From a virus, in the IMG/VR virus record IMGVR_UViG_3300027759_000350, positions 1 to 27,852 of that record: 27,852 bases of DNA; one strand, given 5' to 3'. This document shows positions 21,994 to 27,756 of the stretch, one piece after another. Each line of letters opens with the position of its first letter. Position 1 is the stretch's first letter. The notes beneath the pieces are model-generated. The model was not told where the DNA came from, did no database searches, and saw only the letters and a program-made list of their open reading frames with translations. The position numbers were made by a program, and so were the translations under genes.

Positions 21994-22173
21994 ATGAATT
22001 ATTTTGAAAATGATGTGACGACAACAGATACCTATGTGTATCGTGGGCAGCTGTGCAAACTCTCTATACAAGAGGCATATGCAAAAAATTATGCATTGGC
22101 ATTAAACAAAAGTCAAGATCGCTATGTTAAAGTAGTCACTAAGACTAAGTATAAATGTAGTAATGATGAATGA
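21994..22173 (+). CDS. Small protein of unknown function
   Basis: The 59-residue frame starts MNYFENDVTTTDTYVYRGQL and ends KTKYKCSNDE. It is supported by the late-promoter box exactly 5 nt before its ATG and by an 11-nt overlap with the next gene. It contains a helix (LSIQEAYAKNYALALNKS). No family is recognised. It is short, so confidence rests on context. Confidence 0.5.
   Translation: MNYFENDVTTTDTYVYRGQLCKLSIQEAYAKNYALALNKSQDRYVKVVTKTKYKCSNDE
22150..22157 (+). promoter_or_regulatory. Late promoter variant TATAAATG, 5 nt before ATG
   Basis: TATAAATG lies within the end of the small upstream gene and ends 5 nt before ATG 22163. Confidence 0.5.
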
Positions 22174-22423
22174 TTCAGACATTTTTGATTTTGGGTTTAC
22201 TGCTGTTGCAGAAGATGAACTAGACTCTGCAAAAGTAGTAAGTGCTAAAGAGGATGAATTGGTTGCAGCTCAAGCACAACTTGACTCGCTCTATAAATCA
22301 GTACTTCCTCTCATAGCAAACTTAAAGAAAAATCCAGAAAAAGACTATATCTACTGGCCAAACCGCCTTGATAAGGTAAAAGAGTTTGAGCGACTGCTAT
22401 TAAAAATTTATGAGGGAAAATAG
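22163..22423 (+). CDS. Small conserved phage protein (DFGFTAVxEDEL family)
   Basis: The 86-residue acidic protein has DIFDFGFTAVAEDELDSAKV, a coiled-coil-like stretch (KEDELVAAQAQLDSLYK) and NLKKNPEKDYIYWPNRLDKV, a combination I recognise from marine T4-like phages. Function is unknown; the KDYIYWPNR box is the most conserved-looking part. A second ATG at 22166 follows the first. The promoter box and the next gene's box 8 nt after the stop suggest it can be expressed as a single-gene late transcript. Confidence 0.7.
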   Translation: MMNDSDIFDFGFTAVAEDELDSAKVVSAKEDELVAAQAQLDSLYKSVLPLIANLKKNPEKDYIYWPNRLDKVKEFERLLLKIYEGK

Positions 22424-22430
22424 CTTTTCT

Positions 22431-22438
22431 TATAAATA
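22431..22438 (+). promoter_or_regulatory. T4-type late promoter TATAAATA, 5 nt before ATG
   Basis: An exact box in the 20-nt gap ends 5 nt before ATG 22444, predicting a leaderless endolysin message. Confidence 0.72.
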
Positions 22439-22443
22439 ATAAT

Positions 22444-23184
22444 ATGTCATTCGCTAATGTTGGAAAAGTATGGACAGTCGATTCCTTTAGAGAATATCTA
22501 AAGGGAATTAAACGACCGGTGTATGCAAAGTCTATTACGCTACATCATACTGGAGCGCCATCTTTAGGTCAACGCCCACAAGGCTTTCTCATTCAACACA
22601 TTCATAACATCCAAAGCTTCTATAAGTCATTAGGATGGAATAGAGGTCCTCATCTCTTTATTGATGAAGATCAAATCTTTGGTATGACACCATTGACTGT
22701 GTCTGGCATACACGCAGTTTCATTTAATAAGAGTTCAATTGGTATTGAAATACTTGGTGAGTATGATACTGAAGACCCGCTTAGTGGTCGCGGTTTGGCA
22801 TGCATGAAAACCACAGCAGCAGTTGTAAAAGTACTTGGTGAATGGTTAGACATTCCTATAAACGAAAATACACTAAAGTTTCATCGTGATGATCCTAAAA
22901 CAAGCAAAACCTGTCCTGGTAATAAGGTTAAAAAGGATTGGTTTTTGTCTCTAGTTGGCAACACACAGCAGTCTCAACCAGCAGTGCCACAGGCGCGAGA
23001 AGAGGTTGGAATAATTGACTATGCTGTTAAAAAAGGAATTTCCCAGACCGACGCTATCAAGCGTCTAAAGGTTCGTGGAGGATTGACATTTTTCAATGAT
23101 GTTTGGATTGAATCAGCACGGTATGACCAAACATCACAGACAACACTTGCGCTTAAATCAGAACTTGACACTGATATACGCTAA
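22444..23184 (+). CDS. Endolysin, N-acetylmuramoyl-L-alanine amidase (Amidase_2/T7-lysozyme type)
   Basis: The 246-residue protein has an N-terminal amidase_2 domain with zinc-ligand candidates HHTG (34-37), His147 (FHRDDP) and Cys157 (TCPGN); Lys155 in TSKTC is the catalytic lysine position of T7 lysozyme. It cuts the bond between N-acetylmuramic acid and L-alanine in peptidoglycan. No signal peptide is present, so it would depend on a holin or similar for export. A Gln/Pro-rich linker (TQQSQPAVPQAREE) leads to a C-terminal region of about 60 residues that may bind cell wall. It has its own late promoter, matching a lysis role. Confidence 0.92.
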   Translation: MSFANVGKVWTVDSFREYLKGIKRPVYAKSITLHHTGAPSLGQRPQGFLIQHIHNIQSFYKSLGWNRGPHLFIDEDQIFGMTPLTVSGIHAVSFNKSSIGIEILGEYDTEDPLSGRGLACMKTTAAVVKVLGEWLDIPINENTLKFHRDDPKTSKTCPGNKVKKDWFLSLVGNTQQSQPAVPQAREEVGIIDYAVKKGISQTDAIKRLKVRGGLTFFNDVWIESARYDQTSQTTLALKSELDTDIR

Positions 23185-23235
23185 ACCATTTGAGACACTC
23201 TTTGTTATGTTAAACAACAAACACAAATAAAAATT

Positions 23236-23997
23236 ATGGCTGCTGCCAAAAGAGAAAAAAAGAAAAAAGCATCATCTGCTGTATCACCCGATCTTTACGC
23301 CGAGGACTCAACTATTGAGTCCTCGATTGCTTTAAATTTCTGCTTTAATTTTAAAATAAAAAAGCCTTTTCATTTTAATGAAGCACACAAGGCGTTTTAT
23401 GAAACTATAAAGGCAGATGACACAACTATGGTGTTTGTTGATGGTCCTGCAGGAAGTGCAAAGAGTTATATTGCAGTGCTTGCTGCTCTCGAGCTCTTTA
23501 AGGACAAAAAGATTAAACACATCAACTATATACGCAGTGTTATTGAGAGTGCATCGCGGAGTATTGGTGCATTGCCTGGAGAAGTTGATGATAAGTTTTT
23601 GCCATATGCAATGCCATGCCTTGAAAAGGTACGTGAAATTACAGATGACAGCACATGCTTACAACTTCGTAATGCAAATGTAATATCAGCAACCCCGGTA
23701 AACTTTGTGCGTGGTCTTACTTTTAATGACAGTGTTGTAATTGTCGATGAGGCGCAAAACCTAACTCGCAGCGAACTTGTTACAATCTTAACTCGCTTTG
23801 GTAAAAATACGCGTTACATAATATGCGGAGATCTTAAGCAGTCTGATATTGGACGACTCTCTGGTTATGCTGACATCTATTCTCGCTTTGATACCCAAGA
23901 AGCACAGAGACATCATATACATACATTTAAGTTTGGTGAGAGTGAGATTGTCCGCAGTAAAATATTACGTTATATTGTTGGAGTGCTCGAAGCATAA
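23236..23997 (+). CDS. phoH: PhoH-like ATPase
   Basis: The 253-residue P-loop ATPase has Walker A GPAGSAKS (70-77), Walker B VVIVDEAQN (167-175), then TRFGKNTRYIICGDLKQSD with the sensor residues. The N-terminus is a lysine-rich extension (KREKKKKASS). PhoH-like proteins are among the commonest genes of marine phages; a link to phosphate stress is suggested but not settled, and some relatives act on RNA. It ends 240 nt before the next protein gene, the longest stretch without a protein gene in the window. Confidence 0.93.
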   Translation: MAAAKREKKKKASSAVSPDLYAEDSTIESSIALNFCFNFKIKKPFHFNEAHKAFYETIKADDTTMVFVDGPAGSAKSYIAVLAALELFKDKKIKHINYIRSVIESASRSIGALPGEVDDKFLPYAMPCLEKVREITDDSTCLQLRNANVISATPVNFVRGLTFNDSVVIVDEAQNLTRSELVTILTRFGKNTRYIICGDLKQSDIGRLSGYADIYSRFDTQEAQRHHIHTFKFGESEIVRSKILRYIVGVLEA

Positions 23998-24055
23998 AAA
24001 AATAAAAACTATTTTCACTTTTATGTGCGTTTTATAGTGTTTCTGCTATAGATAA

Positions 24056-24170
24056 TCTATGGTACATAGAAAAAACCAAATGATGCTTGTATCTATCCAG
24101 ATCAAGTTTTCCTGATAAACCTTAAAGTCTACCCCGGCTTTGCCGGGATGTAGAGGGCAGGCAAAGGTGA
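24056..24170 (+). ncRNA. Candidate structured RNA
   Basis: In the gap 23998-24237, four helices can be drawn: TCTATG/CATAGA with a GTA loop (24056-24070); CTTG-T-ATCT/AGAT-CAAG with an ATCC loop (24086-24106); CCCGGC/GCCGGG with a TTT loop (24033+100 to 24147) extended by TCTA/TAGA (24128-24131 with 24151-24154); and an enclosing ACCTT/AAGGT (24119-24123 with 24164-24168). A degenerate early-promoter-like sequence (CACTTTTATG, then TATAGATAAT) lies at about 24015-24056. The GC-rich hairpin stands out in an AT-rich genome. A short reading frame of 18 codons (24059-24115) is also present. It could be an independent small RNA or a regulatory leader. It matches no riboswitch I know. Confidence 0.5.
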
Positions 24171-24187
24171 AATAGGTATTAAAAGTT

Positions 24188-24216
24188 GTTTACATCTACC
24201 AGAATCGTGTTATAAT
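24188..24216 (+). promoter_or_regulatory. Early-type promoter (GTTTAC variant)
   Basis: GTTTAC (24188-24193), 17-nt spacer, TATAAT (24211-24216), then a leader with TTAAGCAAGC related to the cassette leaders, and ATG 24238. GTTTAC is the T4 early -35 form. Confidence 0.75.
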
Positions 24217-24237
24217 TAGTCTTAAGCAAGCTACATT

Positions 24238-24492
24238 ATGACCTCATTATTAACGCGATTATGTTGTACCTTTGCAATCTTGACGTGCAACAGTTGTGTC
24301 GTCGAGGTTGTAGAGTGTCCTGGACGTCCATACTCAACATACCACTCTACACATTATTTTCCTCGTCACGTCCATCGATACCCAATCGTTACTCCAATTG
24401 CACATGGGTTTGATCCTGATCCACAGTATATACATCGTGGCTCTTGGATTTTTCGTAACGCAAATGACGGGATGCTTTATTCTATTCGATAA
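24238..24492 (+). CDS. Small putative exported protein
   Basis: The 84-residue protein has an N-terminal hydrophobic stretch after an Arg (LLTRLCCTFAILTCNSCVVE) that resembles a short signal peptide; several cysteines lie nearby but no strict lipobox. The mature part is rich in His, Tyr and Pro (STYHSTHYFPRHVHRYP) and has no known domain. If exported it would sit in the periplasm or envelope, where a phage might block superinfection or alter metal balance. That is speculation. It is first behind a strong early promoter. Confidence 0.6.
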   Translation: MTSLLTRLCCTFAILTCNSCVVEVVECPGRPYSTYHSTHYFPRHVHRYPIVTPIAHGFDPDPQYIHRGSWIFRNANDGMLYSIR

Positions 24493-24495
24493 ATT

Positions 24496-25017
24496 ATGCT
24501 AACACTTGATGAACTTAAAAAGCTCTGCGTCGATTCACAGGTGTATGACATCTGTGCTCCGGTACTTGAAGACCCGCGACTACAAACTTGGCCTCTAAAC
24601 TGCACTGATGACCGGTATCATTCATATCCAGGTGGACTCCTGCTTCACCTGTGTGAGGTTATAAGCAGTGGAATCTTGCTATGCAATCTCTATCTCGTCT
24701 ATTTTAAAGTTGACATTAATGTCAAGGAATTTCTAATTGGTGCAGTTTGGATGTACTATGGTAAATTCTTTGTTATGCAACCAACAAACACTGACACTTG
24801 GACGGTCGACACTCTAAGGAGTGCACAGGCTATTTCAGTCTCCGAGTTTAGTAGACACTTTTGCCACCTTCAAGCCGAGTCTGCAGAGTCATTAGAGACT
24901 CTGCATGGTGTCTCCTATGAAAAAATTATAACGCTAATTTCTGGCGTTGACTCTATATCTACAGAGTCAACTCTCCTTAAAACTACAACAACCCTATCAC
25001 AAACACTACACACATGA
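24496..25017 (+). CDS. HD-domain-like protein with a degenerate active site
   Basis: The 173-residue protein has YHSYPGGLLLHLCEVISSG (41-59), which resembles the first metal-ligand helix of YhaM-type HD phosphohydrolases (xYPGGLLEHT). It is followed at the expected distance by IGAVWMYYGKFF (81-92), where the family has LLHDIGK. His51 is retained, but the defining His-Asp pair is replaced by Tyr87-Tyr88. Catalysis of the usual kind is therefore unlikely. It may be a binding-only relative. It overlaps the following exonuclease gene by 4 nt, suggesting the two act together. Confidence 0.62.
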   Translation: MLTLDELKKLCVDSQVYDICAPVLEDPRLQTWPLNCTDDRYHSYPGGLLLHLCEVISSGILLCNLYLVYFKVDINVKEFLIGAVWMYYGKFFVMQPTNTDTWTVDTLRSAQAISVSEFSRHFCHLQAESAESLETLHGVSYEKIITLISGVDSISTESTLLKTTTTLSQTLHT

Positions 25018-25616
25018 GTATACAATACAATGGATATAAGCACGTCTTTTTGGACGTGGAAACAACTGGACTGCACCCACATCAGCATGATATTTTTCAA
25101 ATATGTGCAATTGTGACAGACCCTCAATACAACACCTTGGAAAAAATCGATTTAAAATTTCGACCATTTTCTTTGGACGATGTAAGCGAAGAGGCACTCA
25201 CTAAAACAGGAATGACTCTTGATGGCTTGGCTGAGCTGCCACTCTCTGCACGTGAGGCCTATGCACGTTTTATTGAGTTTTTATCACGTCACTGTGATCG
25301 ATACAACAAGGCAGACAAGATGCATTTTGTTGGCTATAATGTACGCTTTGACTCTGACTTTATGCGAGAGTTTTTCACTAAAAATGGAGACCAATACTTT
25401 GGAAGTTGGTTTTGGAACCCACCAATTTGTGTAATGCAAGCAGCAGCATGGATGACAATGCGCGTACGCGGTGCCGTTCCAAATTTCAAGTTAGAGACTC
25501 TTTGCAAATGTGCAGAACTTGACTGGGATGACGCCCAATCACATGACGCAAATTACGACATTACACAAACCCTCGAGCTTTTCAAATACATTCGTCGAGA
25601 TATTCCTCAATTGTAG
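25014..25616 (+). CDS. DEDDh 3'-5' exonuclease (DnaQ-like)
   Basis: The 200-residue protein has the Exo motifs of the DnaQ superfamily: FLDVETTGLHP (Asp14, Glu16), FVGYNVRFDSDFMREFF (Exo II Asp), and SHDANYDITQTLEL (Exo III His and Asp). All five DEDDh residues appear present, so it is predicted to trim DNA or RNA 3' ends. RNase T, Orn and epsilon subunits share the fold, so the substrate is open. It is translationally coupled to the degenerate HD protein. A strong terminator follows the stop. Confidence 0.9.
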   Translation: MSIQYNGYKHVFLDVETTGLHPHQHDIFQICAIVTDPQYNTLEKIDLKFRPFSLDDVSEEALTKTGMTLDGLAELPLSAREAYARFIEFLSRHCDRYNKADKMHFVGYNVRFDSDFMREFFTKNGDQYFGSWFWNPPICVMQAAAWMTMRVRGAVPNFKLETLCKCAELDWDDAQSHDANYDITQTLELFKYIRRDIPQL

Positions 25617-25630
25617 GACAACCACACACA

Positions 25631-25674
25631 AAAAATGCCCAAAATGGTTAAAAATGCTGTTTTGGGCATTTTTT
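25631..25674 (+). terminator. Rho-independent terminator
   Basis: AAAAATGCCCAAAA and TTTTGGGCATTTTT pair perfectly (14 bp) and end in a T-run. It separates the exonuclease transcript from the next early promoter. Confidence 0.93.
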
Positions 25675-25677
25675 GTC

Positions 25678-25776
25678 TCTATACCAGGTATATGTCAGGC
25701 AACATTTTTCACTTTTATGAAAAAAGTTGTGTACTTTTGCTGAGAAATAGCTTATAATAACCATGTAAGCAACACT
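25678..25776 (+). promoter_or_regulatory. Early promoter cassette, copy C
   Basis: Dyad ATACC-A-GGTAT, TTTTTCACTTTTATGAAAAA, -35 GTGTAC (25729-25734), 18-nt spacer, -10 TATAAT (25753-25758), leader AACCATGTAAGCAACACT and ATG 25777. It is nearly identical to copies A and B. Confidence 0.85.
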
Positions 25777-25956
25777 ATGAAACACTACCCTACCCACGAA
25801 GAAATTGCTGAGCAAATCCTCAAGCTTGTCAACAACAACCTCAATTGCCCCCATACTCACAACCGCGAGAATCTTGATGATATTATCGCTGATCTGCAAC
25901 AATACGTGGAAAGCATTCCATCCGTTCAAGACTATATTGACAACAATCTCCTCTAA
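25777..25956 (+). CDS. Small early acidic protein
   Basis: The 59-residue frame (MKHYPTHEEIAEQILKLVNN onward, ending DYIDNNLL) is set by the conserved leader, which places the ATG exactly as in copies A and B. It is helical and acidic with an NCPHTHNREN segment that could bind metal. An overlapping frame on the same strand (25805 onward) covers part of it, but this frame fits the promoter. Function unknown. Confidence 0.62.
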   Translation: MKHYPTHEEIAEQILKLVNNNLNCPHTHNRENLDDIIADLQQYVESIPSVQDYIDNNLL

Positions 25957-25984
25957 TCTCCTAAACGCAACACACATCAAATAT

Positions 25985-26176
25985 ATGCAATACATTATTA
26001 AAGCAGAGAGTGGAATCCGTGGAACTTGTAATCTCGGCGACGGAAACACTGAAAAGGCTGCATGGGCAGATGCCTTTGGTCCCAAGCCATGGTCCGACAG
26101 CACCAAACGTGCCGCTAAAAAGGCATGGTGCGTACAAGTTCAATCCGATGAACCAGTAAGTTACAGCGGACACTAA
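25985..26176 (+). CDS. Small basic Trp-rich protein of unknown function
   Basis: The 63-residue protein has MQYIIKAESGIRGTCNLGDG, then KAAWADAFGPKPWSDSTKRA and KKAWCVQVQ. Three Trp and two Cys in so few residues suggest a compact fold. No family is recognised. It follows the previous small gene by 28 nt and precedes the AT-hook gene, probably in one early transcript. Confidence 0.55.
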   Translation: MQYIIKAESGIRGTCNLGDGNTEKAAWADAFGPKPWSDSTKRAAKKAWCVQVQSDEPVSYSGH

Positions 26177-26208
26177 AAAATCTCCAAACAACAAACACAC
26201 ATAAACAT

Positions 26209-26520
26209 ATGCTAACACGAGTAAAAGAAATGATTGACGAGTTGAATTCTCGTCCCGCTGCTTCCACCGGTTTTACAGCCAAGGAAGTTTATGAAGTTGG
26301 TAAGACTTTTGGTCTTACTTGTCGCGAAATTGGTCAGACCTTCCTTGGCAAATCCAGGGCAATTGGTTACAGCCGATATCTGCCGCAGTTGCCTCCAGCA
26401 GAGGTTATTGCTGCTGCGATGAAGGCCGGAGCTCCTAAACGCGGTCGCAAACCAGGAGCCGCAAAAAAGGCAGCTCCAGTAGAGACTGCATCTGTAGAGA
26501 CTGCAGACACAAACCCATAA
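26209..26520 (+). CDS. Small DNA-binding-like protein with AT-hook tail
   Basis: The 103-residue protein has an N-terminal helical region with a helix-turn-helix look (FTAKEVYEVGKTFGLTCREI, 22-41). A C-terminal PKRGRKPGAAKKAA (76-89) holds RGRKP, the core of an AT-hook that inserts into the minor groove of AT-rich DNA. The end carries a small duplication (VETAS, VETAD). It could act as a phage chromatin or transcription factor in this AT-rich genome; no close family is known to me. A strong terminator follows. Confidence 0.65.
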   Translation: MLTRVKEMIDELNSRPAASTGFTAKEVYEVGKTFGLTCREIGQTFLGKSRAIGYSRYLPQLPPAEVIAAAMKAGAPKRGRKPGAAKKAAPVETASVETADTNP

Positions 26521-26529
26521 GAGACATCA

Positions 26530-26566
26530 AAGTGGTGGAGAGGGGTTTGATTTCTCCACCACTTTT
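26530..26566 (+). terminator. Rho-independent terminator
   Basis: AAGTGGTGGAGA pairs with TCTCCACCACTT (12 bp, 11-nt loop) followed by TT. The 3' end runs directly into the next promoter's CACTTTTATG element. Confidence 0.9.
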
Positions 26567-26632
26567 ATGCAAAAAGTGTTGTACACATCAACACAAATAT
26601 GCTATAATAACATTGTAAGGAAACACCACATT
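26561..26632 (+). promoter_or_regulatory. Early promoter, shortened cassette, copy D
   Basis: CACTTTTATGCAAAAAGTG inverted repeat, -35 TTGTAC (26579-26584), 18-nt spacer, -10 TATAAT (26603-26608). The leader ACATTGTAAGGAAACACC contains AAGGA, the clearest Shine-Dalgarno-like sequence in this set, although it lies 14-18 nt before ATG 26633. The upstream dyad is replaced by the terminator. Confidence 0.8.
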
Positions 26633-26809
26633 ATGAAAGACGAAATTAAAAATATTATTAGCGGCTATTGCGAAGGCAAACACTATTTAGAATTTTGCGT
26701 AGATGATTTTGACGCAATGATCGCTGAAATCAAACAAGCAATTTTAAATCAAATTGACGATTCGGATTATTTGGCTGTTGCAAAAAGCAATGTCACCAAC
26801 AATCTGTAA
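26633..26809 (+). CDS. Small early acidic protein
   Basis: The 58-residue protein begins MKDEIKNIISGYCEGKHYLE and ends VAKSNVTNNL, acidic and helical, with no known family. The in-frame TTG-type start at 26567 lies within the promoter and is rejected. It is one of four small acidic or helical products placed directly behind cassette-type promoters. Confidence 0.65.
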   Translation: MKDEIKNIISGYCEGKHYLEFCVDDFDAMIAEIKQAILNQIDDSDYLAVAKSNVTNNL

Positions 26810-26827
26810 TTGAAACACCACAACATT

Positions 26828-27217
26828 ATGTCAACACGTTCAACAATCTCAATTCAAACGCCAGAAGGCAACATTCGCAGCATTTATTGCCATTATGATG
26901 GCTACCTTAGTGACGTCGGAGCACTATTGCATACATATTATAATACCGAAGAAAAGGTCAATGCCTTAATTGATCTTGGAAGTCTTTCGAGTCTGTGCGA
27001 AAAACTGACGCCTGATCCAACTTTACCTCACAGCTTTGATGCACCACAGGAAGGTGTAACTGTGGCATATCATCGCGAGCGTGGTGAAGCACTACACATT
27101 GATCGTCTTATTTCAATTCATGAGATTAACAGTCAAGAGTATAACTACATTTTTAAAGAAGGTGCGTGGCATTATTGGACAAACAAAGTTTCCAACATTC
27201 AACGTCTAACATTTTAA
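26828..27217 (+). CDS. Conserved phage protein (MSTRSTI...HYDGYL family)
   Basis: The 129-residue protein begins MSTRSTISIQTPEGNIRSIY, then HYDGYLSDVGALLHTYYNTE and a Leu-rich LIDLGSLSSLCEKL. This start is typical of a small protein family widespread in phages and some bacteria, always of unknown function. The HYDGY segment is the hallmark. ATG 26828 matches the family start, so the upstream TTG is rejected. The leader CACAACATT is the same as before 21257. Confidence 0.8.
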   Translation: MSTRSTISIQTPEGNIRSIYCHYDGYLSDVGALLHTYYNTEEKVNALIDLGSLSSLCEKLTPDPTLPHSFDAPQEGVTVAYHRERGEALHIDRLISIHEINSQEYNYIFKEGAWHYWTNKVSNIQRLTF

Positions 27218-27235
27218 CAACAAAAGAAATATATT

Positions 27236-27625
27236 ATGGGATTAGATATGTACATTGTAAAAAAAGACAAGGCCGCAGGTCCTATGTCTGATGAAAATTA
27301 TGACGACTCAAATGACGTTGCATATTGGCGCAAATTTAATGCACTGCACGGATGGTTTGTTGAGAACATCCAAAACGGTGTTGATGATTGTGGAAGCTAT
27401 GAGGTTACCAAAGAACAGTTGTTTGATCTACTGGAAGTGCTGGAAGAGGCATATGCACTGAAAAATCCATCCAAGTTTCCTCCTACACCCGGATTCTTTT
27501 TCGGATCATATGAAGTTGACGAATGGTATTGGGACAGAGTTGCATCAGCACGTGAAACAATTTCCGGTCTTATTGACGACACTGATTGGGAAAAATACAA
27601 ACTGTATTACTTTGCATCATGGTAA
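27236..27625 (+). CDS. Conserved phage protein (MGLDMY...GVDDCGxYEV family)
   Basis: The 129-residue acidic protein has MGLDMYIVKK, VAYWRKFNALHGWFVENIQN, GVDDCGSYEVTKEQL and GFFFGSYEVDEWYWDRV, the ordered signature of a small phage and bacterial family with no known function. It often appears near the preceding family, as here. Start and length match expectation. It overlaps the next small frame by 7 nt. Confidence 0.8.
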   Translation: MGLDMYIVKKDKAAGPMSDENYDDSNDVAYWRKFNALHGWFVENIQNGVDDCGSYEVTKEQLFDLLEVLEEAYALKNPSKFPPTPGFFFGSYEVDEWYWDRVASARETISGLIDDTDWEKYKLYYFASW

Positions 27626-27726
27626 AAATAAACACACGACCAGTATTTGTAGTTGAAAATCCAAATTTTCTAGGATTCTCTACACCTGAAGGACAAGCAC
27701 GAGCAGCAACTACAACCATCTTCTAA
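27619..27726 (+). CDS. Very small possible protein
   Basis: A 35-codon frame (MVKINTRPVFVVENPNFLGF onward) starts within the last codons of the preceding gene and ends TAA. Overlap and tight spacing are typical of this phage, but length and lack of homology leave it uncertain. Confidence 0.4.
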   Translation: MVKINTRPVFVVENPNFLGFSTPEGQARAATTTIF

Positions 27727-27756
27727 ATGTTCTCAGTAATCACACAAAATAAAAAT

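Noticed and set aside
24128-24154. CCCGGC/GCCGGG hairpin as an intrinsic terminator for phoH
   Set aside because: No T-run follows the stem and it is embedded in a larger set of helices.
24107-24160. Hammerhead ribozyme or known riboswitch (glutamine, c-di-GMP, ZTP) in the phoH downstream gap
   Set aside because: CTGATAAA is close to a hammerhead core box, but G8 and the partner GAAA segment in the right place are missing; conserved cores of the named riboswitches are not found.
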